From assembly GCF_001580535.1 (NCBI RefSeq), contig NZ_LHZA01000126.1:1-33574 (forward strand): a stretch of 33,574 nucleotides of DNA, in the 5' to 3' direction. This DNA comes from Acetobacter cerevisiae. Its GTDB lineage: Bacteria; Pseudomonadota; Alphaproteobacteria; Acetobacterales; Acetobacteraceae. A program made the translations under genes and the position numbers. Every line of letters starts with the position of its first letter. The stretch's first letter is position 1. A model generated the notes under the pieces. It worked only from the letters and a program-made list of their open reading frames with translations. It was not told where the DNA came from and ran no database searches. Below are positions 13,792 through 21,628 of the stretch, one piece after another.

Positions 13792-16176
13792 ATGACAAGG
13801 ATATACAAGGCGTATCTCACGCCGGTATCTGTTGCAGGGGTTCTCTTTTTTTCAGCGCATGCATGGGCGTCCTCGTCTGATACGCTGCATGACGAGAACA
13901 GGAAGTCGTCTAAGCGCGAGAACAAACGCCATAAAACGGAAACTGCGGCCGTCACACCGGCCACGCGCGTTGGCAGTGTGGATGCGACGGATGAAGAACG
14001 CCTGATCGTAACCGGTCATGGCTTTAACACCATGCATGATTCCGTCGGACTTTCCCGTATGCCGCAGGACGTGATGCATACGCCTCAGAATATCAACGTT
14101 GTGCCGCAGGCGCTTATGCGCCAGCAAAATGTGAAGTCTCTGGATGAAGCGTTGCGGAACGTTCCCGGCGTGACGTCCTCCATCGGGGAGGGCGCGGGCG
14201 GCATGAACGGAGACCAGTTCCTGATCCGGGGCTTTCAGGCTCAGAATGATATCTATGAGGACGGACTAAGGGATTTTGGGGTTTATTCCCGTGACTCTTT
14301 CAATTTTGATTCTGTGTCCGTCATCAAGGGCCCGTCATCGGAAGTATTCGGGAATGGCACCACCGGGGGCGCCATTAATATGGTGACCAAGGCGCCGGGT
14401 TTGCAGAACCATTATTCCTCTGAATTTACGGGCGGTTCCGGCAGCTATTATCGGGGCACGCTGGATATTAATCAGAAGCTGGACAGTTCGACCGCCTTCC
14501 GCCTGACAGGGATGGGCGATGAGCATAATGTTGTCGGGCGGGACTACATCTATTCGCATCGCTGGGGTGTGGCCCCGTCCATCGCCTTTGGTCTGGGCAA
14601 GCGTGCGACGCTGGTTCTGCAATATATGCACCAGCAGGAAAATTCCGTGCCTGATTTTGGGGTGCCGGTTGTCACAAAACCGGGTGCCTCCTACGGCATG
14701 CCTATTACGGAATATGGTGTGAAGCGGACCAACTGGTACGGCACCAATAACGACCAGAACGCCACGAACGATAATATGGAAACCGCGCGTTTTACCTATA
14801 AGGTAAACGACCATATTACCATTTATGATGATCTGCGCGGCGGCCAGTATTACCGGACCTTTGCGGCCTCCAAAGCCACGTGTGACACGACCTGCGTGAA
14901 CAACTATTTCAATGGTGACCCGGCGGCGGCTCTTGTTGCGCGTTCTGGTCCGTCAGGTGCCGGGAACGGCAGCGGGCCGGGCACCTATATGGCGCCGCTG
15001 CCGTATGAGCAGAAAAGCTGGTCCGTGCAGAATGTTGCGTCCATGGTGGCCAACTTCAACACAGGTTTTCTGCGGCATCAGCTGGTGGCCGGGGTTGATA
15101 TTGAGCGCGTGAATGACGTGCGCTCACAGTCCACCTATCTGAACCCCAAACCCTATGCCAGCCTCATCAATCCCAACCCGTATGTGGGGAACCTTGACCT
15201 CGTGCCGGGGGATAGCAATCCGGCTGGTCTGGTGTCTCTGGGCAGCCTCCATGCCAAATCTCATAGCAGCGGCTACGGGTTTGATACCGGCCTGTTCCTG
15301 TTTGACCAGATCTGGCTGACAAACTGGCTTTCCGTCAAAGGCGGGTTCCGCTGGGACCGCTGGCAGACAAGCTACAATCTGACGGGGGGCGATGTTGCGA
15401 AAAACCCTGATAGCCACTTCCATGATGTCAGCGGTGTGTTCAACCCCAATGTCAGCCTTGTGGCAACGCCGGATGAACATCAGACCTACTACTTCACATG
15501 GGCCAGTTCCACCACGCCGATGGGGATGTATGTCACCAACGGGTCTGTGCCGATCCGCCCCGGCACAAATTCCTTCGCCAGCCCGGAAAAATCTCAGCTT
15601 TACGAACTTGGGGCCAAATACAGCCTGTTCCATGACCGGATTGGCGCAACGGCCTCTCTTTTCCGGCTGGATAAAGGCAACACCATGAATGCCGACCCGG
15701 TGACGGGGGAAGTGCAGGGCTCATCTGACCGTCAGCGCAACCAGGGGTTGGAACTGTCCGTAGGCGGCATCATTCTGCCGGGCTGGAACATTACTGCTAC
15801 TTACGCCTTGTATGACAGTGACACGACCTATTCCGCCACCAAAGCCAACCGTGGCAAGAATGTTCAGTATGTGCCGCATAATCAGGCCACGCTGTGGTCG
15901 GTCTATAATGCGTTTGCCCACACGCCGTATAATATCTCGTTTGGCGGTGGTGTAACATGGCGGCAGCATGTCTGGCTTAATACGGCCAACACTCTGCGTG
16001 CCCCCGCCAATCTGGACTTCAGCGCAGTGATTTCTCACCGTTTCGACAGGCACTGGAAAGTGTCTATGAACGGCTACAACCTTGCCAACCGTCTGAACTA
16101 TCAGAGTCTGTTTTCCAACCGCGCAACACCCTCTGCGGGGAGAATGTTCCTGGGTGAAGTCAGCTTTACCTACTGA
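13792..16176 (+). CDS. TonB-dependent siderophore receptor, Fiu-like
   Basis: A 794-residue outer-membrane receptor for ferric siderophores, energised by TonB. Signal peptide residues 1-26 end at AWA. A basic/acidic spacer leads to a TonB box-like EERLIVTG (68-75). The plug domain spans about 85-200, with SLDEALRNVPGVTS, FLIRGFQAQNDIYEDGLRDF, SRDSFNFDSVSVIKGPS and GAINMVTKAP. The last pattern is typical of catechol-type receptors such as Fiu. The remaining ~590 residues form the 22-strand barrel and end in VSFTY with a terminal aromatic. The length is normal. It is preceded by a Fur box and followed by a strong terminator. The siderophore cannot be named; no biosynthesis genes are in view. 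Confidence 0.95.
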   Translation: MTRIYKAYLTPVSVAGVLFFSAHAWASSSDTLHDENRKSSKRENKRHKTETAAVTPATRVGSVDATDEERLIVTGHGFNTMHDSVGLSRMPQDVMHTPQNINVVPQALMRQQNVKSLDEALRNVPGVTSSIGEGAGGMNGDQFLIRGFQAQNDIYEDGLRDFGVYSRDSFNFDSVSVIKGPSSEVFGNGTTGGAINMVTKAPGLQNHYSSEFTGGSGSYYRGTLDINQKLDSSTAFRLTGMGDEHNVVGRDYIYSHRWGVAPSIAFGLGKRATLVLQYMHQQENSVPDFGVPVVTKPGASYGMPITEYGVKRTNWYGTNNDQNATNDNMETARFTYKVNDHITIYDDLRGGQYYRTFAASKATCDTTCVNNYFNGDPAAALVARSGPSGAGNGSGPGTYMAPLPYEQKSWSVQNVASMVANFNTGFLRHQLVAGVDIERVNDVRSQSTYLNPKPYASLINPNPYVGNLDLVPGDSNPAGLVSLGSLHAKSHSSGYGFDTGLFLFDQIWLTNWLSVKGGFRWDRWQTSYNLTGGDVAKNPDSHFHDVSGVFNPNVSLVATPDEHQTYYFTWASSTTPMGMYVTNGSVPIRPGTNSFASPEKSQLYELGAKYSLFHDRIGATASLFRLDKGNTMNADPVTGEVQGSSDRQRNQGLELSVGGIILPGWNITATYALYDSDTTYSATKANRGKNVQYVPHNQATLWSVYNAFAHTPYNISFGGGVTWRQHVWLNTANTLRAPANLDFSAVISHRFDRHWKVSMNGYNLANRLNYQSLFSNRATPSAGRMFLGEVSFTY

Positions 16177-16250
16177 GGTTTTTTACAGAGCGGGTTTGTC
16201 GGGCTGAGGTCCGGCAGGCCCGTGCGGTAACAGGAATGCCGCATAAAAAG

Positions 16251-16282
16251 GGAAATGCCTTACACGGGGCATTTCCTTTTTT
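16251..16282. terminator. Bidirectional terminator between the receptor gene and the feo operon
   Basis: GGAAATGCC (16251-16259) pairs perfectly with GGCATTTCC (16268-16276) around an 8-nt loop. TTTTTT follows on the plus strand, and AAAAA at 16245-16249 gives a T-run on the minus strand. It therefore serves both convergent units. Confidence 0.9.
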
Positions 16283-16288
16283 GCGTTC

Positions 16289-16528
16289 TTAGTGACAGCC
16301 GCCACCCTTGCTGCTGTCACAATTCTTGCAACTCCCGCAGCCGGTGCGGAGGCCGCCGGGGGTTGCCAGCCGTTCGGCGCGGGCGCGCAGGCCGGTCAGA
16401 TGTTGGGTGTTACGCAGCAGGCCCGCAAGCGTGCGCCAGAAGGGCACAAGGGTTGCCGGAGCCAGCTTTTGCAGCCAGTAGGCCGCGCAGAAAACGACGA
16501 TCAGAGCAACGAGGATAATCTGTGTCAC
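16289..16528 (-). CDS. Small Cys-rich membrane protein of the feo operon
   Basis: A 79-residue protein with one N-terminal membrane helix (residues 3-20), a basic middle, and a cysteine-rich tail GCGSCKNCDSSKGGGCH. It resembles the FeoB-associated cysteine-rich proteins and DUF6587-like proteins found at the end of feo operons. These have been proposed to assist ferrous iron transport, possibly by binding metal through the cysteines. It starts with GTG at 16528, preceded by AGGAGG. It lies 30 nt after feoB on the same strand, replacing the FeoC of enterobacteria. Confidence 0.8.
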   Translation of the reverse strand: MTQIILVALIVVFCAAYWLQKLAPATLVPFWRTLAGLLRNTQHLTGLRARAERLATPGGLRTGCGSCKNCDSSKGGGCH

Positions 16529-16558
16529 AGGTGTCCTCCTGTTATCAGCCGTGGGGCG

Positions 16559-18397
16559 TTAGCCGGTGAAGAAGCGGGTGATGTGGTAGGTCAGGAAAGA
16601 GGCCAGATAGGCCAGCCCGAAGAGGTAAGCCACAGAGACCCAGACCAGACGCCACGACCCGGTTTCCCGCCGGATGACCGCAAGGGTTGAGAAGCACTGC
16701 GGCGCATACACATACCATGCCAGCAAAGAGAATGCCGTTGCAAGGCTCCAGTGAGCCGAGAGCAGGGGGGCAAGCTGGGTTGCGGCATCGCCTTCAGACG
16801 CGCCAACGGAATAGACCGTCGCCAGACCGCTCACAGCCACTTCTCGCGCCGCCAGACCGGGGATAAGGGCCACGCAAATCTGCCAGTTGAAGCCGATAAA
16901 GGCGAAGAGCGGCAGCATGAGGTGGCCAATGCGGCCTGCCAGACTCCAGTCAATGGCCGGGCCAGCTGCGCCAGCAGGCGGGGCGGGGAAGCTGGAGAGC
17001 GCCCACATGATGACGCTGAGCGTGACGATGATGGTGCCCACGCGGGAGAGGAAAATGCGGGCACGCTGCCAGAGTTCGATGCACAGGCTTTGCAGGCCGG
17101 GCACGCGGTAGCTGGGCAGTTCCATCAGCAACGGGTGCTCTGCCGTGTCCCGCTTTTTGAGCACGCGGGCGACCACCAGCGCGCTCAGCACACCGGCGGC
17201 ATAGAGCGCGAACAGCACCAGCCCATGCAGGTTGAACAGCCCCAGCACCGTGCGGGAGGGCACAAAGGCTGCAATCAGCAGCGCATAGACCGGCAGGCGG
17301 GCTGAACACGTCATCAGCGGGGCGATGAGGATCGTCACCATCCGGTCCCGCGGGTTCTGAATGGTGCGGGTGGACATGATGCCCGGCACGGCACAGGCAA
17401 AGCTGGAGAGCAGCGGAATGAAGGAACGGCCACTCAGCCCGGCAGAGGCCATAAGCTTATCCAGCATGAAGGCCGCGCGGGGCAGGTAGCCGGATTCTTC
17501 CAGTGCCAGAATCCACAGGAACAGGATGAGGATTTGCGGCAGGAAGACAATCACCGTGCCCGCCCCGGCAATAATGCCTTCCACAATCAGGCTGCGGAGA
17601 ATGCCTTCGGGTAGCAGCGTGCCGACAAATTCGCCCAGCTGGTCCATGCCGTTTTGCAGCAGGTCCATGAAAGGCTGGGCCCATGAGAACACCGCCTGAA
17701 ACATAATGAACAGCAGCACGAGCAGGATGAGCATGCCCCAGACGGGGTGCAGCACCCAGCGGTCCAGCCGGGCGTCAAACTGCGGCTGGCGGGTGGAGGT
17801 GCGGCGGACGCACAGCGCCATCAGGCGGCGGATTTCTGCGTGCAGATCCGTGCCTTCGGGCAGCGGGGTCGGGGGAGGGGGCACGGGTTCGTCCAGCGCC
17901 TGCACAATGCTGGCGGCCCCGCCGCGTTTGACGCCAATGGCGGTAACGACGGGCACGCCCAGTTCCGCCTGCAGGCGCGGCACATCAATTTCCAGCCCCT
18001 GCTTCCGCACCGCGTCAATCATATTGAGCACGATCATCATGGGGCGGCCAAGCTGGCGCAGTTCCAGCGCAAAGCGCAGATGCAGGCGGAGGTTGGTGGC
18101 GGCCAGAACGCTGATCAGCAGGTCCGGCGCGGGCTCACCTTTATAGACACCCCGGCAGACATCGCGGGTGACGGCTTCATCCGGGCTGGTGGCGTTCAGG
18201 CTATAGGTGCCCGGCAGATCAAGAATTTGTACGGGACGACCTGCGGGTGTGGTCAGGCGGCCGGCCTTGCGCTCCACCGTGACGCCCGCATAGTTCGCCA
18301 CTTTCTGGCGGCTGCCGGTCAGCTGATTGAAAAGGGCTGTCTTGCCGCAGTTGGGGTTGCCAACCAGAGCGACGCGCAGGGGCAGGGTGCTGGTCAT
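16559..18397 (-). CDS. feoB: Ferrous iron transport protein B
   Basis: A 612-residue inner-membrane Fe2+ transporter with an N-terminal G-protein domain. G1 is GNPNCGKT (13-20), followed by NYAGVTVERK (switch I), DLPGTYSLNATSPDE (G3) and LNMID (G4). The membrane part has the two Gate motifs typical of FeoB, including SFACAVPGIMSTRTI and GLAAREVAVSGLATVY. It is shorter than E. coli FeoB (773 residues), as is usual in Alphaproteobacteria with a reduced cytoplasmic linker. The ATG overlaps the feoA stop (ATGA) and has GGAGGAGG before it, indicating tight coupling with FeoA. Confidence 0.97.
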   Translation of the reverse strand: MTSTLPLRVALVGNPNCGKTALFNQLTGSRQKVANYAGVTVERKAGRLTTPAGRPVQILDLPGTYSLNATSPDEAVTRDVCRGVYKGEPAPDLLISVLAATNLRLHLRFALELRQLGRPMMIVLNMIDAVRKQGLEIDVPRLQAELGVPVVTAIGVKRGGAASIVQALDEPVPPPPTPLPEGTDLHAEIRRLMALCVRRTSTRQPQFDARLDRWVLHPVWGMLILLVLLFIMFQAVFSWAQPFMDLLQNGMDQLGEFVGTLLPEGILRSLIVEGIIAGAGTVIVFLPQILILFLWILALEESGYLPRAAFMLDKLMASAGLSGRSFIPLLSSFACAVPGIMSTRTIQNPRDRMVTILIAPLMTCSARLPVYALLIAAFVPSRTVLGLFNLHGLVLFALYAAGVLSALVVARVLKKRDTAEHPLLMELPSYRVPGLQSLCIELWQRARIFLSRVGTIIVTLSVIMWALSSFPAPPAGAAGPAIDWSLAGRIGHLMLPLFAFIGFNWQICVALIPGLAAREVAVSGLATVYSVGASEGDAATQLAPLLSAHWSLATAFSLLAWYVYAPQCFSTLAVIRRETGSWRLVWVSVAYLFGLAYLASFLTYHITRFFTG

Positions 18398-18705
18398 GCC
18401 TCCTCCGTCTGGGCGGGGGGCGCGGTGTGCAGGGCCGGATCCAGTGCGTTGAGGGTCTCTGCGGAGTCCTGCGGGGGCTGCATCACTACGCGCGCGGCTT
18501 CCGACCGGCGGAGGGCGAAGCGGGTAAAGCCGATTTCCACCGCCATCGGGTCTCCCCCAAAGGGGGCAAAGGCGACAACTTTCACAGGCTCACCGGGAAC
18601 AAAGCCAAATTCCTCCAGCCGCCGGGCAATGGGGTCTGCCGGTGTTGCGGGCGCGACGTGGTCGATAATGCCCTGACACTCAAGGGGAAGCTCGTTCAGG
18701 CGCAC
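18394..18705 (-). CDS. feoA: Ferrous iron transport protein A
   Basis: A 103-residue cytoplasmic protein with the SH3-like FeoA fold: RRLEEFGFVPGEPVKVVAFA, then GGDPMAVEIGFTRFALRRSEA. The final ~25 residues are an Ala/Pro/Thr-rich tail beyond the usual ~75-residue core. FeoA works with FeoB, probably by contacting its G domain. It is the first gene of feoA-feoB-Cys-rich protein. A weak Fur-like site lies 41 nt upstream of its start. Confidence 0.93.
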   Translation of the reverse strand: MRLNELPLECQGIIDHVAPATPADPIARRLEEFGFVPGEPVKVVAFAPFGGDPMAVEIGFTRFALRRSEAARVVMQPPQDSAETLNALDPALHTAPPAQTEEA

Positions 18706-18745
18706 GGTTGCGTTGTCCTGCTGTGGCGGGTGGGACGTGTGGTGT

Positions 18746-18760
18746 TGAGAGTGATCCTTA
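18746..18760 (-). promoter_or_regulatory. Weak Fur-like site ahead of feoA
   Basis: TGAGAGTGATCCTTA matches the near-perfect box ahead of the siderophore receptor at 10 of 15 positions and has partial dyad symmetry. It lies 41 nt before the feoA start. Iron-controlled expression of feo would be expected, but this match alone is not strong. Confidence 0.35.
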
Positions 18761-18799
18761 ATTCCATTTATGCCCGCTGTCCAATGTCACACCCCTGTG

Positions 18800-18982
18800 A
18801 TGAAGGGGGTAAAAACCCTCTGCCAGCAGGGCGTGGAGGGGATATGGCGCAGAAGAGTTGCGGACCTTGTGAGGATTTTACGTGCAATATTCCGCGCTGG
18901 AGATTATCAACAGGCCAGCGAAATTATAGACCGCGACCAACCGCCCCGACAAAGAGACAGTCGGCGGCGGCATAGCGTGTAG
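18800..18982 (+). CDS. Possible small protein between feoA and typA
   Basis: An open frame of about 60 residues lies in an otherwise gene-free 296-nt gap and ends 19 nt before typA. Its middle (VADLVRILRAIFRAGDYQQ) reads as an amphipathic helix and its tail is basic. ATG 18800 has no ribosome-binding site; a GTG within the frame near 18829 is an alternative start. I recognise no family. It could equally be chance in a GC-rich leader. Confidence 0.3.
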   Translation: MKGVKTLCQQGVEGIWRRRVADLVRILRAIFRAGDYQQASEIIDRDQPPRQRDSRRRHSV

Positions 18983-19001
18983 GGAAAATCAGGCCTTTTT
19001 C

Positions 19002-20825
19002 ATGGATATCCGCAATATCGCCATCATTGCTCACGTCGATCATGGCAAGACGACTCTCGTTGATGAACTGCTGAAACAGTCTGGCTCGTTCCATGAGCAT
19101 CAGCACGTTGCTGAACGCGCCATGGACAGCAATGATCTGGAACGTGAGCGTGGTATTACCATTCTTGCCAAGTGCACGTCCGTTGTCTGGAAAGACACGC
19201 GCATCAACATCATCGACACCCCCGGACACGCCGATTTCGGCGGGGAAGTGGAACGTATTCTGAGCATGGTGGACGGCGCTGTGGTGCTGGTTGACTCTGC
19301 TGAGGGCGCGCTGCCGCAGACCAAGTTTGTGGTTGGCAAGGCTCTGGCCCGTGGCCTGAAGCCGATTGTTGTGGTCAACAAGATTGACCGTGGCGATGCC
19401 CGTCCGGACGAAGTGCACAACGAAGTGTTCGATCTGTTCGCTGCCCTCGGTGCGAATGACGAACAGCTCGACTTCCCGATGCTGTATGCCTCTGGCCGTC
19501 AGGGCTGGGCCGATGTTGAGCTGGAAGGTCCGCGTAAAGACCTCAGCCCGATGTTCGACCTGATCCTCAAGCACGTTCCCGCTCCGGTGCTGGACAAGGA
19601 AAAGCCGTTCGCCATGACGGCCACCATCCTTGAGAACGACAACTTCCTGGGCCGCGTGCTCACGGGCCGCGTCGAACAGGGCCGTGCACGTGTTAACATG
19701 CCGGTTAAGGTTCTGCGCGCTGATGGCTCCGTTGTGGAAACGGGTCGTCTGACCAAGCTGCTGTCCTTCCGTGGTCTGGACCGCGTGGGCGTTGAGGAAG
19801 TGGAAGCCGGTGACATTGTTGCCGTTGCTGGTCTGTCCGAAGCCACCATTCCGGACACGATTGCTGCCCCGGAAGTGGCCGAGCCGCTGCACGCTATTCC
19901 GGTTGACCCGCCGACGCTGTCCATGACGTTCCGCCTGAACGATGGCCCGATGGGTGGCCGTGAAGGCAAGAAGGTGACGTCTCGCCAGATTCGTGACCGT
20001 CTGTTCAAGGAAACGGAAAGCAACATCGCCATCCGCGTGACAGACAGCCCGGAAAGCGAAGCGTTTGAAGTGGCTGGCCGTGGTGAACTTCAGCTGGGCG
20101 TGCTGATTGAAACCATGCGCCGTGAAGGCTTTGAGCTGACCATTGGTCGTCCCCGCGTGCTGTATCGCACCAACGAGGAAACCGGTGAGCGCGAAGAGCC
20201 GTTTGAAGAAGTCACCATTGACGTGGACGAACCCTATTCCGGCGTGGTCGTGGAGAAGATGTCTCTGCGTAAAGGCCAGATGCAGGACATGCGTCCCTCC
20301 GGTGGCGACAAGGTGCGTCTGACCTTCATCATCCCGTCTCGCGGGCTGATCGGCTATCATGGTGAATTCCTGACCGACACGCGCGGCACGGGCATCATGA
20401 ACCGTCTGTTCCACGGCTATCAGCCCTATGCCGGCACCATTGAAGGCCGCCGTAACGGATCCCTGATTTCCGCAGAAGACGGCAGCACCACGACGTACTC
20501 CCTGTTCTCTCTGCAGGACCGTGGCACGCTGTTCGTGGATGCTGGCGAAAAAGTCTATGTCGGCATGATCATTGGTGAGCATTCCCGCGAAAACGATCTG
20601 GAAGTGAACGGCGTTCGCGAAAAGAAGCTGACCAACATGCGTGCGTCCGGTAAGGACGACGCCCTGTTCCTGACGCCGCCGCGCCGGATGTCTCTGGAGC
20701 AGGCGATTGCCTACATTGAAGACGATGAGCTGGTGGAAGTGACCCCGTCTGCCATCCGTCTGCGTAAGCGTTACCTTGACCCCAACGAACGCAAGAAGCG
20801 CGAACGCTCAGGCAACAAAGACTGA
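19002..20825 (+). CDS. typA: Translational GTPase TypA/BipA
   Basis: A 607-residue ribosome-associated GTPase of the EF-G family, involved in ribosome assembly and stress adaptation. G1 is [15 protein letters not shown] near residue 10, then [14 protein letters not shown] (switch I), [16 protein letters not shown] (G3) and NKIDR (G4). The C-terminal TypA-specific domain is complete, with [18 protein letters not shown] and [20 protein letters not shown]. The length equals that of the E. coli protein. It is divergent from feoA. Frequent CGT, GTT and CTG codons suggest strong expression. Confidence 0.98.
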   Translation: MDIRNIAIIAHVDHGKTTLVDELLKQSGSFHEHQHVAERAMDSNDLERERGITILAKCTSVVWKDTRINIIDTPGHADFGGEVERILSMVDGAVVLVDSAEGALPQTKFVVGKALARGLKPIVVVNKIDRGDARPDEVHNEVFDLFAALGANDEQLDFPMLYASGRQGWADVELEGPRKDLSPMFDLILKHVPAPVLDKEKPFAMTATILENDNFLGRVLTGRVEQGRARVNMPVKVLRADGSVVETGRLTKLLSFRGLDRVGVEEVEAGDIVAVAGLSEATIPDTIAAPEVAEPLHAIPVDPPTLSMTFRLNDGPMGGREGKKVTSRQIRDRLFKETESNIAIRVTDSPESEAFEVAGRGELQLGVLIETMRREGFELTIGRPRVLYRTNEETGEREEPFEEVTIDVDEPYSGVVVEKMSLRKGQMQDMRPSGGDKVRLTFIIPSRGLIGYHGEFLTDTRGTGIMNRLFHGYQPYAGTIEGRRNGSLISAEDGSTTTYSLFSLQDRGTLFVDAGEKVYVGMIIGEHSRENDLEVNGVREKKLTNMRASGKDDALFLTPPRRMSLEQAIAYIEDDELVEVTPSAIRLRKRYLDPNERKKRERSGNKD

Positions 20826-20849
20826 CCCTTTCGCGTTTTACGCAAGATG

Positions 20850-20901
20850 TGCATCCCTGCCATGCCGGTCTGCCCGTAAAGGGTGTGCGGGCAGGGATGC
20901 A
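20850..20901 (+). terminator. Long hairpin after typA
   Basis: TGCATCCCTGCC (20850-20861) pairs perfectly over 12 bp with GGCAGGGATGCA (20890-20901). The 28-nt apical part can itself fold partly (GCCC/GGGT). It begins 25 nt past the stop. The T-run is poor, so it may act as an RNA-stabilising 3' structure as well as a terminator. Confidence 0.6.
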
Positions 20902-21113
20902 TTCCCTTCACGCCTTAAAATCATTGTGGCGAGATGAAGGTTTCCGGGTGGCACACCCACGGCAACCCTCTGGTCTATCTGAATTTTAATCCGAGACGTG
21001 AAGAAGCTGTCATGCTATCCAAGCTGCCAGCCAGACGGATGCAGCTCGTCATACGGACTTCTGGCGTACTGGTCGGGACCCCTGACGTCTCAGATATTTT
21101 TGGAGACATGATT

Positions 21114-21407
21114 ATGATTTCTCGTCGCCTTCTCGCAGCTCTGTCCACCGTCGCTCTGATGGGCTTCGCTGCTCCGTCCTTCGCTCAGGAAGCTCCTGCT
21201 GCTCCTGCTCCTGCCGCACCGGCTGCTGAAGCTCCTGCTGCTCCTTCCGCTGACTCCGCTGCTCCTGCAGCCGCACCGGAAGCTGCTAAAGAAGAAGGCA
21301 CCAAGAAAAAAGGCAAGAAGAAGCACCACCACGGTAAGCACCATGGCAAGAAGAGCAAGAAAGCTGCTTCTTCTGACGCATCTTCTTCCGACACGTCTGC
21401 TCAGTAA
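21114..21407 (+). CDS. Small exported Ala/Pro- and Lys/His-rich protein
   Basis: A 97-residue protein. The signal peptide (residues 1-24) ends at SFA-QE. The mature part starts with an Ala/Pro/Glu repeat region (about 25-60), followed by a Lys/Gly/His cluster (KKGKKKHHHGKHHGKKSKK) and a Ser/Asp/Ala tail. The composition resembles acid-shock or histone-like low-complexity periplasmic proteins, but I cannot name a family. ATG 21114 was chosen because GGAG lies 8 nt before it; ATG 21108 would be too close. A strong terminator follows, so this is a single-gene unit. The repeat DNA (21189-21290) is built from GCTCCTGCT-like units. Confidence 0.8.
   Translation: MISRRLLAALSTVALMGFAAPSFAQEAPAAPAPAAPAAEAPAAPSADSAAPAAAPEAAKEEGTKKKGKKKHHHGKHHGKKSKKAASSDASSSDTSAQ
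21189..21290 (+). repeat. GCTCCTGCT-like in-gene repeats
   Basis: Degenerate GCTCCTGCT units encode the Ala/Pro stretch of the small exported protein. Such tracts can change length by slippage in whole codons. Confidence 0.5.
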
Positions 21408-21459
21408 TCAGAGCGGAACACGGATAAGCGATACGGGGCCTTCGGGCCTTGTGTCCTGC

Positions 21460-21494
21460 AAAAAGGGCCGGGGATTGTTCCTCCGGCCCTTTTT
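21460..21494 (+). terminator. Intrinsic terminator after the small exported protein
   Basis: AAAAAGGGCCGG (21460-21471) pairs with CCGGCCCTTTTT (21483-21494) around an 11-nt loop, and the stem ends in the T-run. A smaller GGCC-TTCG-GGCC type hairpin lies just upstream (about 21437-21448). Confidence 0.9.
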
Positions 21495-21628
21495 GTTTGG
21501 CATATCTTCGTCACCAGAGGGTTATCGTCCCAGTCTGCATACTGACGCCATAGTGTTTTCAGACGAACTGAGAATGAGGATGCGCGCAGGCAGTTTAGCG
21601 TTGTCGCATGAGGGAACGCGATTCGTGC

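Noticed and set aside
18924-20582. A 552-codon open frame on the minus strand
   Set aside because: It lies wholly antisense to typA, whose protein is unmistakable. Long antisense frames are expected in GC-rich genes.
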